Of a DNA stretch of 64,000 nucleotides, positions 25,964 through 34,138 are shown piece by piece (within the stretch, counting starts at the first letter, position 1; every line of letters starts with the position of its first letter). The DNA is taken from assembly GCA_965229005.1 (NCBI GenBank), contig CBDDIP010000002.1, positions 2,666,001 through 2,730,000 of the forward strand. Direction: 5' to 3'. The stretch comes from CBDDIP01 sp965229005 (lineage in GTDB: Bacteria > Actinomycetota > Acidimicrobiia > Acidimicrobiales > Ilumatobacteraceae). The position numbers and the translations under genes are program-made. The notes beneath the pieces are model-generated. The model was given only the letters and a program-made list of their open reading frames with translations, was not told where the DNA came from and searched no databases.

Positions 25964-27676
25964 GTGAGCGTGATCGTCGAGCGCGACCTTGTCGTGCCCA
26001 CCACCTCCGGCGTCGAGATGCGCGCCGACGTCTACCGTCCCGCCGATGCCGAACCGCACGCCGTGCTGTTGCACTACACGGCGTACAACAAGGCGAACTG
26101 GCTGTCGGTGTTCGGCGCGATCAATCCGCTGCGCGCCGTCGCCAACGGGTTCGTCGTCGTCGCCGTCGACGCCATCGGCCGCTTCGCCTCCGGTGGCGAG
26201 CCGTGGCGTCCGTTCCTCTCCGACGGTGAGGGAGCCGACGCGGCGATCCGCTGGATCGCCACCCAACCGTGGGCCGACGGAACGGTGGGGATGTACGGGG
26301 CGTCGAACAGTGGCGTGCCCACGTGGCAGGCGGCGCGGCTGCACAGCCCCGGGCTGAAGGCGATCGTCCCGCACTTCACGGCCAGCGAGTTCGCCGATGG
26401 CTGGGTCTACCGCGGGGGAGCGTTCCAGTACGGCTTCAACGCGTGGTGGACGCTGGTCAACCTGGCCCCGGACCTGATGGCACGGGCCGCCGCTGCCGGC
26501 GCCGACGTCGGTCCGGCGCGCGCCGAGGCGGCCGTCCTCGGTGCCAACCCGGATGCGTTGTTCGCGCGGCGTCCGTTCGACGCGCTCGGCGCGGTGCACG
26601 AGTTCGTCCCGCACTACGAGGAGTGGCTGCGCAGCGAACCCGGCAGCGACTACTGGACGTCGACGAGCATCGCCGATCAGATCGGTGAGATCGAGCTGCC
26701 AGTGCTGCACGTTGCGGGCTGGTTCAACGTCCACCTCGACGGCAACCTGGCCAACTACGAAGCGATGCGCACGCGCGGTCCGGGCTCGGTTCGCGACCAC
26801 CAGCACCTCGTCATCGGCCCGTGGACGCAGTGGATGCCGGCCGTCGGCGATCAGTGCGGTCCCGAGGCCAGGTTCCCGACGGCCCTGTTCGACATGGAGG
26901 GGCTGCAGCTCCAGTGGTTCGACCGGCACCTGCGCGGTGCCGATGTCGCGCCGATCCCGCGAGCACGCGTGTTCGTGATGGGCGTCGACGAGTGGCGCGA
27001 CTTCGCCGAGTGGCCGCCGCCGGAAGGTCGCACGACGGAGCTCAGGTTGACGTCGGGCGTGAGTGCGGTCAGCCGCAGCGGCGACGGCGCGCTCCTGTTG
27101 GACGATGAACTGGCGACCGACGGCGTCGACATGTACCGCTACGACCCTGCCGACCCGGTGCCGACCGTCGGCGGGGCGACGATGCTCCCGTCGTTCACGG
27201 TCAGTGCCGGTCCGCGCGACCAGTCCGCGGTCGAGGATCGCGGCGACGTCCTCGTGTACTCGACCGCGCCGCTGCTGGAGCCGTTGACCGTGGTCGGTCC
27301 GGTCACGCTGCGCGTGTTCCTCTCGTCGACGGCCGGCTCGACCGACATCGTCGCCAAGCTGGTCGACGTGCACCCGGACGGCCGCGCGGTGGGCTTGTGC
27401 GACGGCATCGTGCGCACCGGCGAGCACGGCCAGCCGGTCCTGGACCCCGACGCGCCGAACGAGATCGTCGTCGACCTCATCGCCACCGCGAACGTGTTCC
27501 GGCGCGGCCATCGCGTGCGGCTGGAGATCGCCGGCAGCAACTACCCGAAGTTCGACTTGCACACTCGCCGTCCCGGCCCCGGCGTCGTCGCGGTGGTCGA
27601 CCCCGACCTGTCCGTGCAGACCGTCCACCACGGCCCCACCCACCCCAGCGCCCTCATCCTCCACGTCCTCGAGTAG
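25964..27676 (+). CDS. CocE/NonD-family hydrolase with two altered catalytic positions
   Basis: A 570-residue protein of the CocE/X-Pro-dipeptidyl-peptidase family, with an N-terminal alpha/beta hydrolase domain and a C-terminal jelly-roll (LRVFLSSTAGSTDIVAKLVDV...RRGHRVRLEIAGSNYP). The nucleophile motif GASNSG keeps S114. The usual acid motif GWYD reads GWFN (N255), and the usual GPWxH reads GPWTQ (Q289), so the Asp and His of the triad appear replaced. It may be a pseudoenzyme, use other residues, or have changed chemistry. It is the last gene of the eight-gene operon, with AAGGGA before GTG 25964. Confidence 0.85.
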   Translation: MSVIVERDLVVPTTSGVEMRADVYRPADAEPHAVLLHYTAYNKANWLSVFGAINPLRAVANGFVVVAVDAIGRFASGGEPWRPFLSDGEGADAAIRWIATQPWADGTVGMYGASNSGVPTWQAARLHSPGLKAIVPHFTASEFADGWVYRGGAFQYGFNAWWTLVNLAPDLMARAAAAGADVGPARAEAAVLGANPDALFARRPFDALGAVHEFVPHYEEWLRSEPGSDYWTSTSIADQIGEIELPVLHVAGWFNVHLDGNLANYEAMRTRGPGSVRDHQHLVIGPWTQWMPAVGDQCGPEARFPTALFDMEGLQLQWFDRHLRGADVAPIPRARVFVMGVDEWRDFAEWPPPEGRTTELRLTSGVSAVSRSGDGALLLDDELATDGVDMYRYDPADPVPTVGGATMLPSFTVSAGPRDQSAVEDRGDVLVYSTAPLLEPLTVVGPVTLRVFLSSTAGSTDIVAKLVDVHPDGRAVGLCDGIVRTGEHGQPVLDPDAPNEIVVDLIATANVFRRGHRVRLEIAGSNYPKFDLHTRRPGPGVVAVVDPDLSVQTVHHGPTHPSALILHVLE

Positions 27677-27701
27677 GCCCGCCCCCCATTGGAGGTGGAC
27701 G

Positions 27702-28508
27702 TCAGAGCTCGTCCGGCCAGGGGCCTTCGGTGCTGGGGACGACGGCCATCAAGCCGCCGTCGACGGGCAGGACGACGCCGCTGATCCAGCGGGCTCGGTC
27801 GCCGGCGAGGAAGGCGACGGCTTCGCCGACGTCCCACGCGGTGCCGGGGGTGCGCAACGGTGCCGCCATCCGTCGCCGGAGCTTGCCGGCCTCGTCGCCG
27901 CGACCGTCGACCATCGGTGTCTCCACCATCCCCGGCGCGACGCAGTTGACGCGGATGCCGTCTCGCCCGTGACGTGAGGCGAGCTGGCGGGTCATGGCGA
28001 CGACTGCGCCCTTCGATGTGGCGTAGAACAACGAGCTCGTTCCGGTGCCCGCCAACGCGGCCACCGAGGCGATGTTGATCACCGAACCGCCACCACTGCG
28101 CTGCATCGCCGGGAAGGCGGAGCGGCACATCAGGGCCATCGAGGTGACGTTGACGTGCATCGCCGGACCCCACGTCGACGCGTCGACGCCATCGACCCCG
28201 TCCTCCGGACCGAAGATGCCGACGTTGTTGACGAGGACGTCCAGCCGCCCGAGGTCGCGTTCGGCGACGTCGACGATGTGCGCGCACGTGGCAGCGTCGG
28301 TGACGTCACCGACGATGCTCACGCATCGAACGTCGCCGTGCGCGGCAACGAGGGCCTCGGTGCCGACCAACGTCTCGGCAACGCGATCGACGATCACCAC
28401 GTCCATCCCGTCACGAGCCAGCAGGGCGGCGATGGCCCGGCCGTTGCCGACGCCGTCGCCACGCGAGCCCGCACCGGTGATGACAGCGACACGACGTTCC
28501 TGGTCCAT
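27702..28508 (-). CDS. SDR-family oxidoreductase
   Basis: A 268-residue SDR. The glycine-rich loop is longer than usual (TGAGSRGDGVGNGRA). NNVGIFG and the catalytic YATSK follow, and the C-terminal end is ISGVVLPVDGG. It is monocistronic, with its stop 25 bp from the convergent CocE gene. ATG 28508 has no ribosome-binding site and lies 21 bp after a TAACG half-site, which fits leaderless translation. Confidence 0.88.
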   Translation of the reverse strand: MDQERRVAVITGAGSRGDGVGNGRAIAALLARDGMDVVIVDRVAETLVGTEALVAAHGDVRCVSIVGDVTDAATCAHIVDVAERDLGRLDVLVNNVGIFGPEDGVDGVDASTWGPAMHVNVTSMALMCRSAFPAMQRSGGGSVINIASVAALAGTGTSSLFYATSKGAVVAMTRQLASRHGRDGIRVNCVAPGMVETPMVDGRGDEAGKLRRRMAAPLRTPGTAWDVGEAVAFLAGDRARWISGVVLPVDGGLMAVVPSTEGPWPDEL

Positions 28509-28530
28509 CGCGCCAGTGCAGCAGCCCGTC

Positions 28531-28571
28531 GTTACTCGCGCCATGGCGGAGCCCATAACGATGGCCGTAAC
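28531..28571. promoter_or_regulatory. Divergent promoter region with a TAAC direct repeat
   Basis: On plus, TAACGA at 28556 and TAACGA at 28568 are 12 bp apart and end 22 bp before the racemase ATG. On minus, TAACGA at 28534-28529 faces the SDR gene; its 12-bp partner position reads CCAT and is weak. Both flanking genes lack ribosome-binding sites, so both are probably leaderless. Confidence 0.72.
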
Positions 28572-28594
28572 GAAGTGCGGAGTGTGCTGTCGGC

Positions 28595-29776
28595 ATGAGC
28601 GGCGATGTCGGCAGCGGTCGCGGGCCGTTGTCGGGCATCCGGGTGGTCGAGCTCGCCGCACTCGGCGCCGTGCCGCACGCGGCGATGATGCTGGCCGATG
28701 CTGGTGCCGACGTGCTGCGCATCGACCGACGACCGGATCCGACTACGGCCGACGACATCGTCGAGCGCGGTCGTCGCGGCAACGCAGTCACGCGCTCGCG
28801 CCGGTCGCTGATCGCCGATCTCAAGCACCCCGACGCCGCCAACGCGGTCCTCGGCATCGTCGCTCGCGCCGACGTGGTGCTCGAGGGGTTCCGTCCAGGG
28901 GTCACCGAACGTCTCGGCATCGGTCCCGCCGACTGCCTCGCCGTGAACCCGGCGATCGTCTACGGCCGGTTGACCGGCTGGGGACGCACGGGTCCGTTGG
29001 CGGCACGCGCTGGCCACGACATCAACTACCTGGCGCTGTCGGGCACGCTCGGCGCCATCGGCGCTCCCGGCGAACTGCCGCAGGTTCCGCTGAACGTGAT
29101 CGCCGACTTCGGTGGCGGCTCGATGCAGTTGGCCTTCGGCGTGGTCGCTGCGCTCGTCGAGGCGTTGCGCACGGGCCGCGGCCAGGTCGTCGACGCAGCG
29201 ATGCTCGATGGCGTCGCGTCGCTGACGACCTACGTCCACAGCATGCGCGCTGCCGGCACGTGGAACGACGAGCGAGCGTCGAACGTGCTCGACGGTGGTG
29301 CACCGTTCTACGGCACCTATGCGACGAGCGACGGGAGGGCGATGGCGGTCGGCGCGATCGAGCCCGCGTTCTACGCCGCACTCCTCCGCGGCCTCGAACT
29401 GGATCCGGCGTCCCTGCCGGCGCAGCTCGATCGAGACGCCTGGCCGGCCGTGCGCGAACTGATCGCCCAGCGCTTCCGCACGCGCACGATGGTCGAGTGG
29501 GAAGCCGCGTTCGACGGGGTGGACGCGTGCGTGACGCCGGTGTTGACCATGGGGGAGGCCCCGACGCACGATCACGTCGTTGCCCACGGCACGTTCACTC
29601 GTGTCGACGGTGTCGTGCAGCCGGCTCCGACGCCGCGCTTCGGCAACGGTGACCCCGTCGCGCCGCGTGCGCCGGTCCCGCCTGGCACGAACGGGCTCGC
29701 CGCGCTCGAGGAGTGGGGTGTGGCCGCGGCGGCGGTCGACGGTTGGCTCGCGTCGGGCGCCATCGCATCTGCGTGA
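28595..29776 (+). CDS. Alpha-methylacyl-CoA racemase
   Basis: A 393-residue family III CoA-transferase-fold protein of the racemase branch. The three residues known from mycobacterial MCR (H126, D156, E241) align at H141 (AGHDINYLALSG), D171 (VIADFGGGSM) and E256 (AVGAIEPAFY), with identical spacings of 30 and 85. The enzyme epimerises 2-methylacyl-CoA thioesters, which is needed when branched side chains of sterols, terpenoids or phytanic-type acids enter beta-oxidation. This is the clearest hint that the substrate has a 2-methyl-branched carboxylate. It forms a separate transcription unit. Confidence 0.92.
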   Translation: MSGDVGSGRGPLSGIRVVELAALGAVPHAAMMLADAGADVLRIDRRPDPTTADDIVERGRRGNAVTRSRRSLIADLKHPDAANAVLGIVARADVVLEGFRPGVTERLGIGPADCLAVNPAIVYGRLTGWGRTGPLAARAGHDINYLALSGTLGAIGAPGELPQVPLNVIADFGGGSMQLAFGVVAALVEALRTGRGQVVDAAMLDGVASLTTYVHSMRAAGTWNDERASNVLDGGAPFYGTYATSDGRAMAVGAIEPAFYAALLRGLELDPASLPAQLDRDAWPAVRELIAQRFRTRTMVEWEAAFDGVDACVTPVLTMGEAPTHDHVVAHGTFTRVDGVVQPAPTPRFGNGDPVAPRAPVPPGTNGLAALEEWGVAAAAVDGWLASGAIASA

Positions 29777-29780
29777 CCGG

Positions 29781-29796
29781 TAATGGTCGACGTAAC
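29781..29796 (+). promoter_or_regulatory. TAAC direct repeat upstream of the hydrolase-isomerase operon
   Basis: TAATGG at 29781 and TAACTT at 29793, 12 bp apart, starting five bases after the racemase stop and 81 bp before the next ATG. Confidence 0.68.
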
Positions 29797-29877
29797 TTGC
29801 GCCGGGCCAGCATGAACGGCGCCCTCGAACGCACCCCCGAACCCCACACCCGCCTGACTGACTGACAAGGGAGCGAC

Positions 29878-31071
29878 ATGGTCGCCGCGATCCGCAACGC
29901 CAAATGGTTCACGTACTTCCCCACGGACTACCGCTGGTCGTACAACACGATGATCACCCTGGCGCTCGCCGGCACCGGTGGCGCCGAGATGGGCGAAGTC
30001 GACCGTGTCTGTCGCAAGCTGGTGGACCAGGTCGGCAACGACGCGGCGTGGTTCGCCGAGTGGCGGGCGATGGGCGATCACGTGCGCGCGATGGCGGAGG
30101 ATGCCGAGCAGCAGGGGCGCGTCCGCACCGCCGTCGCCCACTACCGCCGGGCAGCCGGCTACTACTTCGCGTCCGAGCGCTTTCGCTTCCCGAAGGACGA
30201 GGCCGCGTATGACGTGTACCGCGACATGCTGGCGACGTTCCGCCGCGCCGGCGAGCTCGACGACGACGTGACGATCGAGCACGTCGAGATCCCGTACGAG
30301 GACACCGCGCTGCCGGCGTTCTTCGTCAAGGCGCGCAACGACGACGGGTCGCCGACGCCGGTGGTGGTCTTCTTCAACGGGTTCGACGGCAACAAGGAGC
30401 TGAACTGGTTCCTCGGCACCGAGGAGCTCGTACGCCGTGGCATCTCGGTGCTGTCCGTGGACAGCCCCGGTGTCGGCGAGGCGATCCGCTTCCGCGACAT
30501 CCCGCTGCGCCACGACTACGACGTCGCCGGTTCGGCGGCCATCGACTACCTCGAGCAGCGCGGCGATGTCGACGCCGACCGGGTCGGGATCATGGCCCTC
30601 AGCCTCGGCGGCTACTACGCATCGCGCTCGGCGAGCATCGAGCACCGCTTCAAGGCGTGCGTCGCGTGGGGAGCGATCTGGGACTACCACCGCATCTGGC
30701 AGGAGCGCATCGAGGCCGCGTTCGAGAAGCAGCTTCCGGTGCCCGGCGATCACCTCGCCTGGAGCACGCGGACCGCCTCGCCGCTGGAGGCGCTCGAGGC
30801 CATCTCGGGCTTCAAGCTCGACGGCGTGGCGCAGCAGATGCGCTGCCCGTTCCTCCTGGTGCACGGCGAGGACGACCAGCAGGTGCCGGTGTCGGACGCC
30901 CAGGCGCTGTACGACGCAGTCGGCAGCGAGGACAAGACCTTGCGCGTCTTCACCCACGACGAGGGTGGCGCGCAGCACTGCCACATGGACAACCTGTCCA
31001 TCGCCACGCCGTACATCTTCGACTGGCTCGGCGAGAAGCTCGGTGCCACCGCGCCGGCCGGACGGCCATGA
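29878..31071 (+). CDS. Alpha/beta hydrolase, C-C hydrolase-like, paralogue of the one at 18037
   Basis: A 397-residue protein with the same plan as its paralogue: helical cap, nucleophile S242 in ALSLGGYYASR, acid in HGEDDQQVP and His in GGAQHCHMD. Both share the stretch VAWGAIWD and the N-terminal YFPxxYxWS. AAGGGAG stands upstream of ATG 29878. It heads a four-gene operon with a muconolactone-isomerase-like protein, a MaoC-type hydratase and an SDR. Two paralogues in one regulon suggest two related ring-side cleavages or stereoisomers. This is inference. Confidence 0.83.
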   Translation: MVAAIRNAKWFTYFPTDYRWSYNTMITLALAGTGGAEMGEVDRVCRKLVDQVGNDAAWFAEWRAMGDHVRAMAEDAEQQGRVRTAVAHYRRAAGYYFASERFRFPKDEAAYDVYRDMLATFRRAGELDDDVTIEHVEIPYEDTALPAFFVKARNDDGSPTPVVVFFNGFDGNKELNWFLGTEELVRRGISVLSVDSPGVGEAIRFRDIPLRHDYDVAGSAAIDYLEQRGDVDADRVGIMALSLGGYYASRSASIEHRFKACVAWGAIWDYHRIWQERIEAAFEKQLPVPGDHLAWSTRTASPLEALEAISGFKLDGVAQQMRCPFLLVHGEDDQQVPVSDAQALYDAVGSEDKTLRVFTHDEGGAQHCHMDNLSIATPYIFDWLGEKLGATAPAGRP

Positions 31072-31379
31072 GCCTGTTCCACGTCACGATCGCCTTCACC
31101 GCGAGCGACGTGCCGGAAGCCGATCGTTCGGCGGTGCTCGCCGACGAGCGAGTCGCCGGCCTCGCCCTGTACGACGCCGGGAACCTGCAGCGGATCTGGC
31201 GGGTGACCACCGAGCACGGCGGCCCGGGTTCGAGCGTCAGCATCTGGTCCGCCGACGATCGCCACCACCTCGACGGGCTCTTGGGTTCGCTGCCCATCGC
31301 GCCCTGGTCGCGGTTCGACGTGCTCTCGATCGAGCAGCACCCGTTGGAAGTGGAGGCCACCCGTGCCGATCGACGTTGA
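31068..31379 (+). CDS. Muconolactone delta-isomerase-like protein
   Basis: A 103-residue protein of the muconolactone isomerase (CatC) family. It has the family's spaced pattern: start LFHVTIAF, middle AGLALYDAGNLQRIWRV, then LDGLLGSLPIAPWSRFDVLSIEQHPLE, equivalent to the 'LPLFPYM...VTPLARHP' tail. The family isomerises muconolactone to the enol-lactone of 3-oxoadipate. No other canonical cat gene lies beside it, so it may act on a related lactone. It overlaps both the upstream hydrolase and the downstream hydratase genes. Confidence 0.78.
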   Translation: MSLFHVTIAFTASDVPEADRSAVLADERVAGLALYDAGNLQRIWRVTTEHGGPGSSVSIWSADDRHHLDGLLGSLPIAPWSRFDVLSIEQHPLEVEATRADRR

Positions 31380-32244
31380 CGCCACCGGGCGCAAGAGCGC
31401 GCCGTACACGGCGTCGTGGACCTCGAAGGACTCGTTGATCTACTCGCTCGGCGTCGGCGCCGGCGTCGACGAGCCGGCGTTCACGACCGAGACCACCGAA
31501 GGTGTCGATCAGCGCGTGCTGCCGACGTTCGCACTGGTCATCGGGGCGTCGCTCGACACGATGCCCGACTTCGGCACCTACGACCTGGCCAACCTGGTGC
31601 ATGGCGAGCAGCGCGTCACGGTGCACGAGGCGATCCCGTGCGCGGGCACCGTGGAGATCCACCGCGAGATCGTGGGCGTGTGGGACAAGGGCAAGGCTGC
31701 CGTCGTCGCCACCGAGACGGTGGCCATCGATCAGGCCACCGAGCGGCCGCTGTTCACCACGTGGTCGTCGTCGTTCATCGCCGGTGAGGGTGGCTGGGGC
31801 GGCGACCGCGGCCCATCGGCGTCCGGCAACGTGGCGCCCGAACGCCCCGCTGACGCTCGAGTCGTCTACGAGACGAGCCGCGACCAGGCGCTGATCTACC
31901 GCCTGTCGGGCGACACCAACCGGCTGCACACCGACCCGGCGTTCGCGGCCCGAGGCGGGTTCCCCCAGCCGATCCTGCACGGGCTGTGCACCTACGGATT
32001 CGCCGGCCGCGCCCTGCTGCACGCGCTGTGCGGTTCCGATCCGGCTCGATTCCTGCACATGGAGGGTCGCTTCTCCGCCCCGGTGCTGCCCGGCGACACG
32101 CTGACGGTGGACATCTGGCGCACCGCGCCGGGCGAGGCCGTCTTCCAGACAGCGCGCACCGACGGCACCGTCGTCATCGATCGTGGTGGGGTTCGCTTCG
32201 TCGAGCCGTCGGCACCGCACCCCGGCTGGCAGGCGGTCGTCTGA
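31363..32244 (+). CDS. MaoC-type (R)-specific enoyl-CoA hydratase 2
   Basis: A 293-residue double-hotdog protein. The C-terminal hotdog carries the hydratase-2 motif: YRLSGDTNRLHTDP with D184 and H189, followed by PQPILHGLCTYG. The N-terminal hotdog begins SLIYSLGVGAG. It hydrates trans-2-enoyl-CoA to the (R)-3-hydroxy product and suits the multifunctional-enzyme-like SDR encoded at 3626. The GTG start has GGAGG seven bases upstream and overlaps the isomerase gene by 17 bases. Confidence 0.92.
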   Translation: MPIDVDATGRKSAPYTASWTSKDSLIYSLGVGAGVDEPAFTTETTEGVDQRVLPTFALVIGASLDTMPDFGTYDLANLVHGEQRVTVHEAIPCAGTVEIHREIVGVWDKGKAAVVATETVAIDQATERPLFTTWSSSFIAGEGGWGGDRGPSASGNVAPERPADARVVYETSRDQALIYRLSGDTNRLHTDPAFAARGGFPQPILHGLCTYGFAGRALLHALCGSDPARFLHMEGRFSAPVLPGDTLTVDIWRTAPGEAVFQTARTDGTVVIDRGGVRFVEPSAPHPGWQAVV

Positions 32245-33077
32245 TGGCGCTGCAAGGCCTGGACGGCTCGATCGCGCTCGTCACGGGCGGCGGTGCCGGC
32301 ATCGGCCGGGCGATCTGCCTGCGCTTGGCGCGAGACGGCGCGCACGTGGTCGTCAACGACCTCGTCGCCGATCACGCCGACGCGACCGTGCAGGCGATCG
32401 CCGAGCAGTCCCGCACCCTCGGGCACGGGTCGGCCGAGTCGATGCCGTTCGACGTCACCGACTCGTCCGCTGTGGACGCCGCGGTCGACTCGATCGTTGC
32501 TCGCCACGGTCGGATCGACGTCCTCGTCAACAACGCCGGCGCCGGCAACAGCTACCGGCCCGAGCAGCTGCGCAACGCCCAAGAGGTCGGCGCGCGCCGG
32601 GCCGCGGGCGAGCGCCCCGGCTCGTTGTCGATCACTGTCGCGCGCACCGACGAGGAGTGGCGCACGACGATGGAGCTCCTGCTGTCCGCCCCGTTCTACG
32701 GCACCCGGGCGGCGCTGCGGCACATGGAGCCGGCCGGTCGCGGCTCGATCGTCAACATCGCCTCGACTGCCGGGATCATGCCGGCACCGTTGGCGTCGGA
32801 CTACGGCGCAGCGAAGGCCGGTGTGATCGGCTTCACCAAGTCGGTCGCCCACGAAGTGGCCGGTGCCGGCATCCGCGTCAACGCCGTTGCGCCGGGCACC
32901 ATCGACACCAGCCTCAACGACCGCTTCGGTCCGCTGCGCGCCGGTTTGGCGACGCGTCAGGCGAGCGGGCGGATGGGCAAGCCCGGCGAGATCGCCGAGG
33001 TCGTCGCCTTCCTCGCCAGCGATGCCGCGTCGTTCTGCTTCGGCGAGATCTTCACGGTGTCCGGCGGTCTCGCCTGA
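32244..33077 (+). CDS. SDR-family oxidoreductase with an internal insertion
   Basis: A 277-residue SDR: TGGGAGIGRA, NNAGAG and the catalytic YGAAK. Between the NNAG strand and the next helix there are about 30 extra residues, from NSYRPEQLRNAQEV to SITVARTDEEW. They probably form a lid or contact loop. It begins at TGATG on the hydratase stop and ends the four-gene operon. A 3-hydroxyacyl-CoA or ring-alcohol substrate is plausible. Confidence 0.88.
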   Translation: MALQGLDGSIALVTGGGAGIGRAICLRLARDGAHVVVNDLVADHADATVQAIAEQSRTLGHGSAESMPFDVTDSSAVDAAVDSIVARHGRIDVLVNNAGAGNSYRPEQLRNAQEVGARRAAGERPGSLSITVARTDEEWRTTMELLLSAPFYGTRAALRHMEPAGRGSIVNIASTAGIMPAPLASDYGAAKAGVIGFTKSVAHEVAGAGIRVNAVAPGTIDTSLNDRFGPLRAGLATRQASGRMGKPGEIAEVVAFLASDAASFCFGEIFTVSGGLA

Positions 33078-33089
33078 CGGACGGGCGCG

Positions 33090-34019
33090 TCAGCGAAACG
33101 GGTGGAGGGGCAACCCGGCAACGGGCCATCCGTCGTACCTGACGGCGGCCCCGGCGTCCGCCGCCGTCGCAACGAGCATGCCGTCGGAACCCAGTGCGAC
33201 GTTGGTGACCAGCCGGCCGAGACCGGGCACGACCGCCTCGGCGAACGTGCCGTCGGGCGTCCACACCTGCACCTCGCCCTGTTCACCAGGGTCGGGCTGC
33301 GCGGCATCACCGTCGCGCACGACACCACCACGGATCATCACGGTGCCGATGACCAGGTTCCCATCGACATCGAAGGCGAAGCCGTCCGGCGCGCCGTGCG
33401 TCATCTGGATGGCGACGGTCGGATCGCCGAGGCGCGTCGCACCGTCGACGACCTCGACGGGGAAGCGGATGATCTGCGACGCGGTGGTGTGCGCCACCCA
33501 CAGCACGTCGTCGTCGAGCCCGAAGCCGATGCCGTTCGGGTACCACGGCACCTCCGCCATCAGTTGCGGTTCGCCGGACACAGGATCGCACCGCCAGATG
33601 CGTCCGTCGTCGCTGCCGAGCGGTCGGGTCGGATCGGTGCACCACACCCATCCGTCGGGTCCGATGCAGATGTCGTTCGGCGACGTCGGGCGCGTCGTCA
33701 GCCAGCGCACGTGTCCGGCGCGGTCGACGGCCTGGATCCCCCCTGCCGACCCCAGTGCCGCTTCGTCATCCGGCCCGATCGGCGACGCGCTCCCGCACTG
33801 GGCGACGTAGATCGTGCCGTCGGCACCCTCGGCTGCCCCGTTCGGGGCGCTGCCCACGAACAGCTCGGCGACGGCGCCGCCGTTGCGGTCGAGCCAGTGC
33901 AGCGTGCCCGTGTCCACCGAGGTGACCAGCACCCGCCCGTCCTGGAGCAGGACCGGGCCCTCGGTGAAGCCGAGGCCGGAGGCGAGCGTGATCGGGCCGG
34001 TGCGCATGGTGATGAGCAT
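33090..34019 (-). CDS. SMP-30/gluconolactonase/LRE-like protein
   Basis: A 309-residue six-bladed beta-propeller lactonase-like protein. Metal and active-site segments are GFTEGPVL (Glu), TSPNDICIGPDG (Asn/Asp), WYPNGIGFG (Asn) and GAPDGFAFDVDGN (Asp). Such enzymes open lactones with a divalent metal, which would suit a lactone intermediate here. The gene is single. ATG 34019 lacks a clear ribosome-binding site and lies 23 bp after a TAACG half-site. Confidence 0.88.
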   Translation of the reverse strand: MLITMRTGPITLASGLGFTEGPVLLQDGRVLVTSVDTGTLHWLDRNGGAVAELFVGSAPNGAAEGADGTIYVAQCGSASPIGPDDEAALGSAGGIQAVDRAGHVRWLTTRPTSPNDICIGPDGWVWCTDPTRPLGSDDGRIWRCDPVSGEPQLMAEVPWYPNGIGFGLDDDVLWVAHTTASQIIRFPVEVVDGATRLGDPTVAIQMTHGAPDGFAFDVDGNLVIGTVMIRGGVVRDGDAAQPDPGEQGEVQVWTPDGTFAEAVVPGLGRLVTNVALGSDGMLVATAADAGAAVRYDGWPVAGLPLHPFR

Positions 34020-34043
34020 CCTGTGGCCACCATCACCGCGGCC

Positions 34044-34069
34044 GTTACGACCGTAACGGCGACGGTAAC
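34044..34069. promoter_or_regulatory. TAAC direct repeat and opposed half-site between divergent genes
   Basis: On plus, TAACGG at 34054 and TAACGC at 34066 are 12 bp apart and face the amidohydrolase. On minus, TAACGG at 34047-34042 faces the SMP-30 gene, 23 bp from its start, with a weak partner (CCGT). A possible -10, GCATAT, lies at 34077-34082. Confidence 0.72.
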
Positions 34070-34138
34070 GCCGTCTGCATATGGTGGCCCTGCCGGTTGA
34101 TTCACCGTCGACACCGGCACCGTTCGAGAGGAGTGGTC

